A DNA stretch of 64,000 bases from Bacillus thuringiensis (GTDB taxonomy: Bacteria > Bacillota > Bacilli > Bacillales > Bacillaceae_G): contig NZ_JACYOF010000004.1 in the NCBI RefSeq assembly GCF_014932895.1, forward strand, positions 186,001-250,000, written 5' to 3'. Positions 18,499 through 28,003 of the stretch are shown in pieces. The stretch's first letter is position 1, and every line of letters begins with the position of its first letter. Under the pieces are notes generated by a model. The model saw only the letters and a program-made list of their open reading frames with translations. It was not told the origin of the DNA and ran no database searches. Both the position numbers and the translations under genes were made by a program.

Positions 18499-18693
18499 AA
18501 AGGGATTCAGGTTAAAGGACTTTTGAGATAAGTTTTTTAGCCTTTTTTATATCCTTGATAAAATTGGAGAATGAAATATTATATACCTAAGAAAAGCAAA
18601 ACGAACCCGATAAGAATGAAATACTAGATACATAAACGCTTTTTAATAATAAAATAGAAACCTTTATTAGTTGCGAATGATAGGGGGATTAAA

Positions 18694-19593
18694 ATGGATA
18701 TTCGGAAAATGAGATATTTCATAACAGTGGCAGAAGGATTAAACTTTAGTCGTGCAGCAGAACGTCTTATGATGGCACAACCACCTTTAAGTCAAGAAAT
18801 CCGTAAATTAGAAGCAGAATTAGGAGTTCAACTTTTTCATCGAACGAAAAGAATGGTTGAACTTACCGATGCCGGAAAAATATTTTTAGAAGGTGCACGA
18901 CAAACGTTGCTTCAAGTAGATAGAGCTATTAAAGAAACACAGCTTGCGGATGAAGGGAAGATAGGACATTTAACAATTGGTTTTGTCGATTCTACAGAAA
19001 CCGTTATAGACATATTAAAAACATTTCGAGAACGGTTTCCTAAAATTCAGCTCATTTTACGTGAGGTGACAACAGACCAGCAAATGAAAGCGCTTTATGA
19101 AAAACAAATTCATATTGGATTTATTCGTTCCAGGCAGAATAATGAAATGTTATTTTCCGAAGTTTGTTCTGAAGAATGTTTAAAATTGGTTTTACATCTA
19201 GATCACCCTTTAGCTTCGTTACCTAATATTTCAATTAAAGCACTGGTGGATGAACCATTTATTTTATTTCCTCGCCATTTCGGTACAAACTTCTATGATC
19301 TAATTATTAGTTACTTTTGGGAACACGGAGTAAATTTAAATATTGTTCAAGAAGCGATTCAAATGCAAACGATTGTGAATTTAGTTGCAGCAGGAATGGG
19401 GGTTTCTGTCGTTCCATCCTCAGTGGAAACTTATAAAAAATCAGGAGTTATATATAAAGAAATTCAAGAAAATACACCGAAAATAAATTTATATGCTGGA
19501 TGAAGACAAGATGAAAAATCTGTCGTGTTAGAAAACTTCTTAACAGTTGTTAGAGAGGTTTATACGACTTCACAAGTTGAATTTGAAAAGTAA
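18694..19593 (+). pseudogene. LysR-family regulator with a premature TGA
   Basis: N-terminal LysR helix-turn-helix (MDIRKMRYFITVAEGLNFSRAAERL) and an inducer-binding domain are complete, but a TGA at 19501-19503 stops translation at residue 269. The same frame continues for 30 more codons (RQDEKSVVLENFLTVVREVY) to TAA at 19591-19593, giving the usual ~299 aa. A TGG-to-TGA change fits. The 269 aa product lacks only the last strand and helix and might keep partial function. AGGGGGA precedes the ATG. Confidence 0.82.
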
Positions 19594-19647
19594 AGGCCCA
19601 TCTTGATGGGACGGGTAGTGGGAAATTTGGGAAGAAAAACTTCTATT

Positions 19648-19805
19648 TTTATCCCGCATTAACGGGCAGCAAGACTCCCACCTCAAAATTCGGCTGTAAA
19701 GCAAAGGAGTTAGGTGGGAGATCAACTGCCCGTAAAAGTCCGATTGGTTCAACTAATAATCAGTGGGGGATGAAAAAAAAACCACTGATTAAAGTTTCAC
19801 TTTAT
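19648..19805 (+). repeat. bcr1 repeat, full copy
   Basis: 158 bp, TTTAT at both ends (19648-19652 and 19801-19805), starting TTTATCCCGCATTAACGGGC. Lies between the LysR pseudogene and the convergent aldo/keto reductase, ending 18 bases from the latter's stop. Confidence 0.92.
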
Positions 19806-19823
19806 TTTAAAGTCACTGACGGT

Positions 19824-20813
19824 TCAACCTGTTTTGCTCGGATCATACTCAATGAAACTTTTTAGTACAGTATCAATTTGATCCATAATTTCAGGTTGCA
19901 ATTTAACACTAGAAGCAATTACGTTTTCTCTTATTTGCTCCGGATTTGACGCGCCAATAATTGCAGAGGAAACGGCTGGATTTTGTAGCACCCAAGCAAC
20001 TGCGAGTTGAGATAGGGTAAGATTAGTTTCTTGCGCGATAGGATTAAGTTTCTGAATAGCAGTGAGTACATCATCTCTCATCCAACGTTGCACGAGTTTT
20101 TGGAAAAATGGTTTACCAGCAACAGAGTTAGCACGTGATTGATTCGGTATTGGTTTACCAGGCTGATATTTTCCTGTGAGAATACCTTGTGCAAGGGGAG
20201 ACCAAACAACTTGACCAAGCCCTTCACGTTGACATGTTGGTATTACATCAGTTTGAATAATTCGCCACAACATCGAATATTGAGGTTGGCTAGCGATAAG
20301 TGGAATGTTCAATTCTCTTGCAAGTGCTGTACCACGGGTAATTTGTTCCGATGTCCACTCACTGACACCTAAATAAAGGACTTTACCTTGTCTTACAAGA
20401 TCAGCAAAAGCTAACATCGTTTCTTCAAGAGGAGTTGTTGTATCAAATCTATGTGCATAGTAGACATCGATGTAGTCTGTCTGTAATCGGCGTAAAGATG
20501 CATTGCAATTTTCCATAATATGTTTTCGTGATAATCCACGATCATTTTTTCCAGGTCCAGTCGGATGGCATACTTTTGTACATAGTTCTATACTTTCTCG
20601 GCGTATACCTTGCAAAGCTCGGCCAAGTACTTCCTCGGCGATAGTATCCGAATAAACATCAGCAGTATCAAACGTTGTAATTCCGACATCTAGTGCGGTT
20701 TTCACACAATCATTTGCAGTATCTTCATTTACTTTTCCACCATGGTTTATCCAGTTTCCATATGCAATCTTACTTACTGTTAATCCACTGTTTCCGAGTT
20801 TGCTAAATTCCAT
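19824..20813 (-). CDS. Aldo/keto reductase
   Basis: 329 aa (alpha/beta)8 NADPH-dependent oxidoreductase similar to voltage-gated K-channel beta-subunit/YghZ-like AKRs. Catalytic tetrad visible: D in FDTADVYS, Y in the same loop, K in ELCTKV, H in DVYYAHRFD. NADP-binding loop at SAIIGASNPEQIREN. GGAGGGA-like site before the ATG. Physiological aldehyde substrate unknown. Confidence 0.9.
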   Translation of the reverse strand: MEFSKLGNSGLTVSKIAYGNWINHGGKVNEDTANDCVKTALDVGITTFDTADVYSDTIAEEVLGRALQGIRRESIELCTKVCHPTGPGKNDRGLSRKHIMENCNASLRRLQTDYIDVYYAHRFDTTTPLEETMLAFADLVRQGKVLYLGVSEWTSEQITRGTALARELNIPLIASQPQYSMLWRIIQTDVIPTCQREGLGQVVWSPLAQGILTGKYQPGKPIPNQSRANSVAGKPFFQKLVQRWMRDDVLTAIQKLNPIAQETNLTLSQLAVAWVLQNPAVSSAIIGASNPEQIRENVIASSVKLQPEIMDQIDTVLKSFIEYDPSKTG

Positions 20814-21079
20814 TGTAGTATCCCTCCTTAAAAATGATAACTTTATTATAAGAACAGAAATGTAGTATGTATAATATATAATTAATCATAAATTTATATA
20901 AAAATTATATAAGAGGAAGTGCTTAGAAGTTTATTACTAGGGAAATCTAAAGCAAGTAGTACAACAAATGTGATTTGTGCTTGTTCAATATGAAGTTAAG
21001 AAATGATAAATAAACCTAGAAGAAAGCAATCTTTATAACAGCACATATAATCACATTTACTCATACAGTAATAGTATGG
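20814..21079. other. Intergenic region between aldo/keto reductase and vmlR leader
   Basis: About 265 bp of AT-rich sequence. I see no ORF with a ribosome site and no strong hairpin. Its right end carries the vmlR promoter. Confidence 0.6.
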
Positions 21080-21085
21080 TACAAT
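21056..21085 (+). promoter_or_regulatory. Probable sigma-A promoter of the vmlR-like gene
   Basis: TTTACT (21056-21061) and TACAAT (21080-21085) with 18-base spacing, about 24 bases before the first upstream ORF. Confidence 0.5.
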
Positions 21086-21108
21086 ATGGTTACTAACGAC
21101 GGAAAGGA

Positions 21109-21302
21109 ATGATGGGTGGACGATGATTAACTAATCTTATTTTTAAATGTTGAAATTCAATAAATTTCAATTTGTAAAAAATAGGATTAGTCTGCCCAAT
21201 TCCATACAATAGTATTGCTATTTGTTTTGCGTAATAGCTTATTTGGGTATAAATAATGTAACGACTAATCCTGCCAAAATTACTTTGGGAGGATTTTTTT
21301 GT
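21109..21302 (+). promoter_or_regulatory. Translation-dependent attenuator leader of the ABC-F gene
   Basis: Two tiny upstream ORFs lie behind GGAAAGGA: MMGGR-stop (21109-21126) and, overlapping it by ATGA, MIN-stop (21123-21134). Segment 1 (21130-21144, ACTAATCTTATTTTT) pairs with segment 2 (21177-21191). Segment 2 (AGGATTAGTC) is also a perfect 10-mer complement of segment 3 (21263-21272). Segment 3 forms the terminator with segment 4 (AATCCTGCCAAA/TTTGGGAGGATT, then T8, ending 21301). A ribosome stalled on the upstream ORF would mask segment 1, free 2 to pair with 3, and prevent termination. B. subtilis vmlR is known to use attenuation. Confidence 0.8.
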
Positions 21303-21329
21303 TCTCCCTTAATGAAAGGGATCGGTAAT

Positions 21330-22958
21330 ATGAAAGAACTTTTAAAATTAAATGATGTTTATGTTGAAATAATGGAAAATACTTTATTAGAGAAAATGAA
21401 TGTTACAGTGAAACAAGGGGATGTTATCGGATTAATTGGTAAAAATGGTGCTGGTAAATCAACTTTGCTTCAATTAATAAATGGGAAAATTGAGCCATCA
21501 AAAGGTACTGTTGAATGGCAGCAAATGAATATGACGACAGCATATGTTGAACAAGAAAAAGAATCTTTTATTAGTAATGATGTGATTGCAAAAGAAGCAG
21601 AACTTCTTGCAAAATGGGGCGTTCCAACGAACGATTTTCTTACGTTGAGTGGTGGTGAAAAACTGAAAGTTCGACTAGCAAAAGGATTTGCCGAAAATCC
21701 TAACGTCTTAATATTAGACGAACCGACAAATCATTTAGATGAGATGAGTACGGAATTTCTCATTAAACAAATAAAAAATATGAAAGGTACTGTTATCGTT
21801 GTATCGCATGACCGATATTTTTTAGATGTTATCGCAACAAAAATATGGTCAATTGAGGATAAGAAATTAATTGAACATAGCGGTAATTATACGAGTTATA
21901 TGAAAGCGCGTGAGCAAAAACGAATGACGCAGCAGCGTGAATATGAAAAACAACAAAAAAAGATAGAACAAGTAGAAACTCATATAAAAGAATTAAATTC
22001 ATGGTCACAAAAGGCACATGCACAGTCTACAAAACAAGAAGGATTTAAAGAATTTTATCGTGTGAAAGCGAAGCGAATGGATGCACAAGTTAAGTCAAAA
22101 CGAAAACGTCTCGAAATAGAGCTTGAAAAAACGAAAATAGAACGTGTTAAAGAAGAGTATTCAGTTGAATTCTCTATTCAAGCGAATAAAAAAGTAGGAA
22201 AACGCTTCTTAGAAGTGAAACAATTGCAGAAAAAATTTAATAGACGAACATTATTTGAAAACGTTAATTTTACAATCCAGCACGGTGAGAAGGTTGCGAT
22301 TATTGGACCAAATGGTAGCGGGAAAACAACATTACTGAAGATGATTATGGGATCGGAAACTGCTCAAGGAGAAATATGGATTTCACCATCAGCAAACATC
22401 GGTTATTTAACACAAGAAGTATTTGATTTACCACTGGATAAAACACCAGAAGATTTATTTTTTAAAGAGACGTTTGAAGAAAGAGGAAAAGTCCAAAATT
22501 TAATGAAACATTTAGGATTCCAAGCTTCTCAATGGAAAGAACCTATTCAGCATATGAGTATGGGCGAAAGAGTGAAATGTAAGTTAATGTCTTATATTTT
22601 AGATGAAAAAGATGTACTTATTTTAGATGAACCGACGAATCATCTTGATCTCCCTTCACGTGAACAGCTTGAAAATACATTAGCGGAGTATAATGGAACA
22701 CTAGTTATCGTTTCTCACGATCGATATTTTCTGGAGAAAACAACTAACACGAAACTCATGTTTTCAAATAATACGATACAAAAGCAGCTAGAAGAGTCTC
22801 CTAAAACAAGAGATGATATTGAAGAGCTACGTTTAACGTTAGAAACAGAGAGACAAGAAGTATTAGGTAAATTAAGCTTTTTAACTTCTAACGACAAAGA
22901 ATATGAAAAACTTGACGAACGATTTAAAGAACTTACGAAGCAGATAAAGGCACTTTAA
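21330..22958 (+). CDS. vmlR: ABC-F ribosomal protection protein, VmlR-like
   Basis: 542 aa, two ATPase domains with no membrane segments. Walker A GKNGAGKS (37-44) and GPNGSGKT near 330; signatures LSGGEKLKVRLAKG and MSMGERVKCKL; Walker B LILDEPTNHLD twice. The long linker (about 185-290) holds the helical hairpin that reaches into the ribosome and displaces drugs. It resembles B. subtilis VmlR along its whole length (lincosamides, streptogramin A, pleuromutilins), from memory. Start ATG 21330 follows the leader; the longer frame from 21222 runs through the attenuator and is rejected. Confidence 0.88.
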   Translation: MKELLKLNDVYVEIMENTLLEKMNVTVKQGDVIGLIGKNGAGKSTLLQLINGKIEPSKGTVEWQQMNMTTAYVEQEKESFISNDVIAKEAELLAKWGVPTNDFLTLSGGEKLKVRLAKGFAENPNVLILDEPTNHLDEMSTEFLIKQIKNMKGTVIVVSHDRYFLDVIATKIWSIEDKKLIEHSGNYTSYMKAREQKRMTQQREYEKQQKKIEQVETHIKELNSWSQKAHAQSTKQEGFKEFYRVKAKRMDAQVKSKRKRLEIELEKTKIERVKEEYSVEFSIQANKKVGKRFLEVKQLQKKFNRRTLFENVNFTIQHGEKVAIIGPNGSGKTTLLKMIMGSETAQGEIWISPSANIGYLTQEVFDLPLDKTPEDLFFKETFEERGKVQNLMKHLGFQASQWKEPIQHMSMGERVKCKLMSYILDEKDVLILDEPTNHLDLPSREQLENTLAEYNGTLVIVSHDRYFLEKTTNTKLMFSNNTIQKQLEESPKTRDDIEELRLTLETERQEVLGKLSFLTSNDKEYEKLDERFKELTKQIKAL

Positions 22959-22981
22959 GATACCTCTAGCTAGGAGGTATC
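22959..22981 (+). terminator. Hairpin after the ABC-F gene
   Basis: GATACCTC / GAGGTATC stem with a 7-base loop directly after the stop. No T run, so it may be an RNA-stabilising hairpin rather than a terminator. Confidence 0.5.
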
Positions 22982-22989
22982 TATAATTA

Positions 22990-23104
22990 CCGATTATTAG
23001 CCCTCACCAATCGGGCGTTTACGGGTATTTGATTTCCCACCTAACTTCTTTGCTCCAGCCGAATTTTGAGGTGGGAGTCTTACTGCCCATTAATGCGGGA
23101 TAAA
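22990..23104 (-). repeat. bcr1 repeat, truncated copy
   Basis: Keeps the TTTATCCCGC end (ATAAA at 23100-23104) and the middle, but lacks the ~40 bp GTTTCACTTTAT end. Ends 21 bases before the ATG of the broken GNAT gene. Confidence 0.85.
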
Positions 23105-23124
23105 TTTGATTAAGGGGGATTAAC

Positions 23125-23642
23125 ATGGGAGAAGGAAAATTGACTAAGTTATTTAAAATAGACTGTGGAGATATATACTTACAAGAGTTTACCATTGAAG
23201 ATGCGGAGAGTATTTATAAAATATCGAATCAACCGGAAATAGAAAAGTTTTTGCCAGACTGGAAATCAACGAAAGAACAACGAGTTAATTGGGTTGCAAA
23301 TTATGAAATACCATCAAATAAAGCATTTCTTGATGCAGTGACAAATACATCCAACATTGATGATCATTTATTAAAGATACAAATGAATGTATTGGATGGT
23401 GCTGCACAGGCATGAAAGAAGAACTCCCTTCACCGAACAGAGAAATTATGTATGCTATTTCAAGTGAGTATCAAAATAATGGTTACGCTACGAAAGCGAT
23501 TAAAGGGTTGATTGACTATTTGTTTAAAAATACAAATGTAGATGTTCTTAACGCAGTTGCTTTAATTAACAACGTACCATCAAATAAAGTTATTGAAAAA
23601 TGTGGATTTACTTATATGAGCCAAAAGACCATAGAAAATTAA
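23125..23642 (+). pseudogene. GNAT acetyltransferase broken by a small deletion
   Basis: First frame: MGEGKLTKLFKIDCGDIYLQ up to NIDDHLLKI, then nonsense. The family sequence resumes in another frame as ECIGWCCTGMKEELPSPNRE and runs through YQNNGYATKAIKG (CoA loop) to NVPSNKVIEKCGFTYM. A deletion near 23382-23390 removed some codons and shifted the frame. A short second ORF from ATG 23412 could give only the C-terminal half. Confidence 0.85.
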
Positions 23643-23734
23643 CTATATAATCATTATTTATTGGTTAAATCAGAGTGGATAAATAATGGCGTTCTTTAAA
23701 AAGGTGATAATGGAATGAAATCATTTTAAGAAAA

Positions 23735-23768
23735 GAAAGCTTAGAGCTATAACTCTAAGCTTTTTTCA
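23735..23768 (+). terminator. Rho-independent terminator
   Basis: AAAGCTTAGAG / CTCTAAGCTTT stem followed by TTTTT; lies 93 bases beyond the GNAT remnant. Confidence 0.85.
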
Positions 23769-24069
23769 TTTTATTTGCTTTTTAAGTTACTTATAAATCA
23801 TTAATTGTTATCCAATGTATTGAAGTTGTATATTTATTTTCTTAACTCTTTCGTATTTTGCTATTAATGATAGTAAGAGATAAAGTAATTACACCAATAT
23901 TAAAGGCACTAAACGCTGCTTAATTCCACTTCTATTCTAGATGAGAATTTTAATTAACTAATAATGTCCTGAAGATCAAAAATTAAGTATCATTGTATTT
24001 TATACTGCTATGCAAATATTATAAGATAGATAGGCATGGGTTATAAAAATGTTATCTGTTTTTTTAGAA

Positions 24070-24089
24070 ATCTTACAAGCGTGTAAGAT
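24070..24089 (+). promoter_or_regulatory. BceR-type operator upstream of the ABC transporter
   Basis: Perfect inverted repeat ATCTTACA-AGCG-TGTAAGAT. It matches the TNACA-N4-TGTAA consensus I recall for BceR-like response regulators, 82 bases before the transporter ATG. Ties the transporter to a Bce-type two-component system, most likely the one at 16811-18498. The remaining 23769-24069 sequence shows no gene. Confidence 0.75.
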
Positions 24090-24171
24090 AAATGAAAGAT
24101 GAATCAATATGAGCTGTAAGACAATTCCTTTACACTTTAAAGTGAGCAGTACAAATGAAGGGAGCATATAA

Positions 24172-24942
24172 ATGGAAATTTTACATGCAAAAAGTATTAG
24201 TAAAGTATATAAAGGGAAAATACCTTTTAAAGCATTAGTAGATATTGATTTATCAATTCAAGAAGGTGAATTTGTAGGGATTATGGGGCCATCAGGAAGC
24301 GGGAAAACAACGTTATTGAATATGGTATCTACTATTGATTCTCCAACATCGGGAGAAATTTTAATAAATGGCACAAATCCTTTCCAATTGACATCAGATG
24401 ATTTAGCTTTATTCCGTAGGAAAAAATTAGGATTTGTTTTTCAATCATTTAATCTTCTTAGCACACTTACAGTAAAGGAAAATATCGTATTGCCGATGAC
24501 ATTAGATGGTGTTTCAGTACAAGAAATGAACAAACGAGTGGAAGAAATTGCAGAGAAATTAAACATTACAGATATATTGAGTAAAAGAACTTTTGAAATA
24601 TCAGGGGGACAAGCTCAAAGAACGGCAATCGCTCGTGCAATTGTTCATAAGCCACAATTATTACTTGCAGATGAACCGACTGGGAACTTAGACTCTAAAT
24701 CTTCAAATGATGTAATGGAGATGCTAGATACTCTTAATAAGGAAGAAAAGGCAACGATGATGTTAGTTACACATGATCCATATGCAGCGAGTTTTTGCAG
24801 TAGAGTTATATTTATTAAGGATGGTCAGCTGTATAACGAAATTTATTGTGGTGAAAGCAGGCAAACTTTTTATCAAAAGATTATGGATGTCCTTTCTTTG
24901 TTAGGAGGGAAAAGGCATGACTTTTCGTCAGTTCGCATTTAA
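24172..24942 (+). CDS. BceA-type ABC transporter ATPase
   Basis: 256 aa. Walker A GPSGSGKT (near 40-47), Q-loop FVFQSFNLL, signature ISGGQAQRTAIARA, Walker B LLLADEPTGNLD, switch histidine VTHD. MacB/LolD/BceA group. Overlaps the permease by 26 bases. In Bce modules this pair removes or shields lipid-II-cycle targets from peptide antibiotics such as bacitracin and signals flux to the kinase. Confidence 0.9.
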   Translation: MEILHAKSISKVYKGKIPFKALVDIDLSIQEGEFVGIMGPSGSGKTTLLNMVSTIDSPTSGEILINGTNPFQLTSDDLALFRRKKLGFVFQSFNLLSTLTVKENIVLPMTLDGVSVQEMNKRVEEIAEKLNITDILSKRTFEISGGQAQRTAIARAIVHKPQLLLADEPTGNLDSKSSNDVMEMLDTLNKEEKATMMLVTHDPYAASFCSRVIFIKDGQLYNEIYCGESRQTFYQKIMDVLSLLGGKRHDFSSVRI

Positions 24943-26848
24943 TAATATTTTTCGCAATAAACGTACCTATGCTGCTCATTTTTTAAGTAGTGCATTTTCT
25001 ATTATGATTTTCTTTACGTATGCCCTTTTATTATTTCATCCTGATTTACAAGGTGAGTTAAAGTCGACAAGTGCAACAATAAGTGCATTAGGTACATTCG
25101 GATTTACAGTTTCGCAAGGTTTAATTTTTATATTTTCATTTTTCTTCATTCTATATTCAGTAAGCTCATTTTTAAAAACGCGTAAGAAAGAATTTGGCAT
25201 ATTAATGATGCAAGGTATGTCAATGAGACAACTTAAAAAATTATTGTTAATTGAAAATATGTTAATTGGATTTGGCTCAATTTGTATAGGGATTCTCATT
25301 GGACTTATATTTTCTAAACTAGTTTTATTGATAAGTGCAAGTGTATTAATGATTAGTAATGGTTTACCTTTTTATATACCAGTGCAGGCGGTATTATTAA
25401 CAGTCATCACATTTCTTTTATTATTTTTAATTGTTTCACTCGTTACATTTAAAATGATAAAAGTAACAGAACTTGTGGAACTTATACAAGCAGAGGAAAA
25501 GCCAAAGCCAGAACCGAAAGCTTCAATTTTATTATCGATTCTTTCTTTAATTAGTATAGGATATGGTTATATTTCAGTATTTCGATTTATCCCAAGTTAT
25601 AATTTTATTACGCTCGGAATGGGTGTACTCCTAGTTATTATAGGGACGTACTTTTTATATACACAGTGTAGCGTTTATATATTGTATCTTGCGAAAAGGA
25701 GTGAATCTTTCTTTTTAAAGAGAACAAATATATTAACATTTTCAGAATTAATTTATCGTATGAAAGATAACGCAACAATGTTTTTTATAGTATCTATTAT
25801 TTCAGCAGTTGCATTTACAGCAATTGGTACTACAGCCGCACTTGGAAATAAAGAATTGGTAAGGATGACAAATCCGTATACATTTCTTTATGTAGGTCCT
25901 GAAAAAGACAAGATGGTGGATAAACATCTCTCTATTATAAAAAAACAACTTTCTGATGCTAATATTCCGTATCGAATGGCTGCATCTTCATATATATATA
26001 CAGAAAGTAATGTATATATAATGAAGTTAAGTGAATATAATGAACTTGCGAGTGCGCTTGGATATCAACAAGAAACGATTGAAAAAGAAGATGAAATTTT
26101 ACTAATACCTGGAGTGGTATCACAAAAACAAGAATTTAAAAATGGTGACTATAAAAAGAATATTGAAGTCATTCAAGGAGATTGGACAAAGACGTTTCGT
26201 GTGAAAAAAGCTGTAGAAAATCTAGTTTTACCGCATGATGTAGGAAATATTTTAATTGCTGTTCAAGATCATGTATATGATGGAATTCCTTTTAATGTTA
26301 ATCAAGATGATATAGTTGTTCAAGATCGTACGTACGGATTTGTTGTAGATGATTGGATAAAGACGAAAGAGATTTCAAATCAATTAAATAGCATATTGGG
26401 TGAAGATGCTAGAGAAGGTAATTTCTATTTTCAAGCTTTAACATTAGAGTTGCTAGGTGCAAAGCAAACGAATGGATTACTACTTATGGCGAGTGTTTTA
26501 GTCGGCATCGTCTTCTTCACATTCGCCGCTAGTTTTATCTATTTCCGATTATATACTGATTTGGACCGCGATCAACAGCAATATAAAATGATTTCGAAAA
26601 TGGGATTAAGTAAACGAGAATTAAAAAAAGTTGTAACGAGACAGTTATTATTAATGTTCTTCTTACCGATTGTTGTTGCAGTGATTCATACTGTAGTCGC
26701 TTATATGGCATTACAACAATTAGTCGATTTTTCTATTTTAAACAGCTCTATTGTTATATTAATTTCATTTATATGTATACAAGTTTTATATTTCTTTATA
26801 ACCCGTTGGCGTTACCTACAAAAGCTTTATAAGACTATGGAGCAATAG
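24917..26848 (+). CDS. BceB-type FtsX-family permease
   Basis: 643 aa. Ten hydrophobic segments: four near the N-terminus, more around 195-300, then a large extracellular domain of about 200 residues (310-520), then three at the C-terminus. This is the BceB layout. An FtsX pattern (KKEFGILMMQGMSMRQLKKLL) is near residue 90. TTAGGAGGG lies before the ATG inside the ATPase gene, giving translational coupling. The extracellular domain is where Bce permeases read the drug. Confidence 0.9.
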   Translation: MTFRQFAFNNIFRNKRTYAAHFLSSAFSIMIFFTYALLLFHPDLQGELKSTSATISALGTFGFTVSQGLIFIFSFFFILYSVSSFLKTRKKEFGILMMQGMSMRQLKKLLLIENMLIGFGSICIGILIGLIFSKLVLLISASVLMISNGLPFYIPVQAVLLTVITFLLLFLIVSLVTFKMIKVTELVELIQAEEKPKPEPKASILLSILSLISIGYGYISVFRFIPSYNFITLGMGVLLVIIGTYFLYTQCSVYILYLAKRSESFFLKRTNILTFSELIYRMKDNATMFFIVSIISAVAFTAIGTTAALGNKELVRMTNPYTFLYVGPEKDKMVDKHLSIIKKQLSDANIPYRMAASSYIYTESNVYIMKLSEYNELASALGYQQETIEKEDEILLIPGVVSQKQEFKNGDYKKNIEVIQGDWTKTFRVKKAVENLVLPHDVGNILIAVQDHVYDGIPFNVNQDDIVVQDRTYGFVVDDWIKTKEISNQLNSILGEDAREGNFYFQALTLELLGAKQTNGLLLMASVLVGIVFFTFAASFIYFRLYTDLDRDQQQYKMISKMGLSKRELKKVVTRQLLLMFFLPIVVAVIHTVVAYMALQQLVDFSILNSSIVILISFICIQVLYFFITRWRYLQKLYKTMEQ

Positions 26849-26916
26849 GGTATCTCAGCTAGAAAGATTACACAAAAGTATGTGAAAAAATGAATTGAAT
26901 GATGAAAGGAATCGTG

Positions 26917-27585
26917 ATGAAAAGAACTTTAACTATTTTTATGTTAACTATAATACTTTTAATAAGCTTTAGTGCATGCTCTAAAAAGGACAACTCATTT
27001 CCTGCAAACGGTGTATTGATTATTGGAGATGAAAATAATATTTCACCAATTACTAATCGTTATCAGGAAATTACGAAAGAAAATGAAGTGTTTTCTGTGA
27101 AAAAAGGTGAAGTTGGAAATGGACATGTCTTAATTTTAAATGAATCTACAGCACAAGCATTGATTAAAGAAAAAGTTTTTCGAAAACGAGATAATGGCTC
27201 CAATTATATTATAGATACGTTACCGAAATTCCCAAAAGAAGGATCGCTATTGTTTACAAGTGAAGACGAAAAGACTATGAAAAGTATTAAAATAGGAGGA
27301 AAAGAGATTCCTGTTACATACGATAGTGATGCTTGGATAGGTAACACTCGTAAATATCCAACGCAATGGTATGTGATTGTAGCAAAAAATAGTGTATATA
27401 AGGAAATAAAAGCAAATGAAACGAAAATGCATCTTCTTCAATTTAAAAAATCTCTAGGTGACGAAAAGCCTAAAATGTCGACAGAAAATACATTGGTTAA
27501 TGAAAATGTCAAAGTAAAAAAGCTAATTAAAGGTTTGGAAGGGGAAGTATCTTTTCAGTTTGTAACGATTGGAGAAAAACCTTAA
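26917..27585 (+). CDS. Lipoprotein of unknown function linked to the ABC transporter
   Basis: 222 aa, lipobox FSAC at about residues 17-20 after a hydrophobic segment, mature part starting with SKKDNSF. No family recognised. ATG 26917 follows GAAAGGAA; in-frame ATG 26899 has no better site. It begins 68 bases after the permease with no terminator between, so it is probably the last gene of the transporter operon. Confidence 0.65.
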   Translation: MKRTLTIFMLTIILLISFSACSKKDNSFPANGVLIIGDENNISPITNRYQEITKENEVFSVKKGEVGNGHVLILNESTAQALIKEKVFRKRDNGSNYIIDTLPKFPKEGSLLFTSEDEKTMKSIKIGGKEIPVTYDSDAWIGNTRKYPTQWYVIVAKNSVYKEIKANETKMHLLQFKKSLGDEKPKMSTENTLVNENVKVKKLIKGLEGEVSFQFVTIGEKP

Positions 27586-27633
27586 AAAAGAGTTCGAGGC
27601 TGATGAAAATTTTATCAACCTCGAACTCTTTTT
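27584..27633. terminator. Strong bidirectional terminator
   Basis: AAAAAGAGTTCGAGG pairs perfectly with CCTCGAACTCTTTTT, with an inner TGATGAAAATTTTATCA helix. Confidence 0.92.
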
Positions 27634-27661
27634 AGTTTATAGATCACTCAAATATTTTGCT

Positions 27662-28003
27662 TTACATTACTTCATTTAATCGAGTCTCACTCGTTTCTTC
27701 AATCGCAGTTGAATTTTGAACTGAATTATTTTGAGTTCCTTTTTCTTTACGAGACTTTTGTAGCATTTCAAGGATGATCCATAAAGGAACACCTTTATCC
27801 TTTAACATCTTCCATAAATCTAATTCGTTAAATTTATGCTCAGGTTGTTTCATTTCTTTTTCAGATAAACGAATATCGAACTTGATAGGATCATCTGCTT
27901 TCTTACCTTCAAGTTTAGTAGAAAAGATAGTATTATGCTCAAGATTAGATGGAGTTATTTTAGTTGGTTGAGATAATGTATTTATATTTAATCCGATTTG
28001 CAT
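27662..28003 (-). CDS. Hypothetical protein, 113 aa
   Basis: No domain recognised. Soluble; residues about 40-85 are charged and helical (RLSEKEMKQPEHKFNELDLW, then VPLWIILEMLQKSRKEK), and the C-terminus is low-complexity Ser/Thr/Asn. A good AAAAGGGGG site precedes the ATG. Divergent from the lipase gene across a 280 bp AT-rich gap in which I see no clear operator. Confidence 0.55.
   Translation of the reverse strand: MQIGLNINTLSQPTKITPSNLEHNTIFSTKLEGKKADDPIKFDIRLSEKEMKQPEHKFNELDLWKMLKDKGVPLWIILEMLQKSRKEKGTQNNSVQNSTAIEETSETRLNEVM

Noticed and set aside
18505-18550. Terminator after the histidine kinase
   Set aside because: Only a 5-bp AAAGG/CCTTT pair with a long loop; too weak to call.
21222-21329. 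36-codon N-terminal extension of the ABC-F frame
   Set aside because: Runs through the attenuator terminator, has no ribosome site, and VmlR-type proteins start at MKELL.
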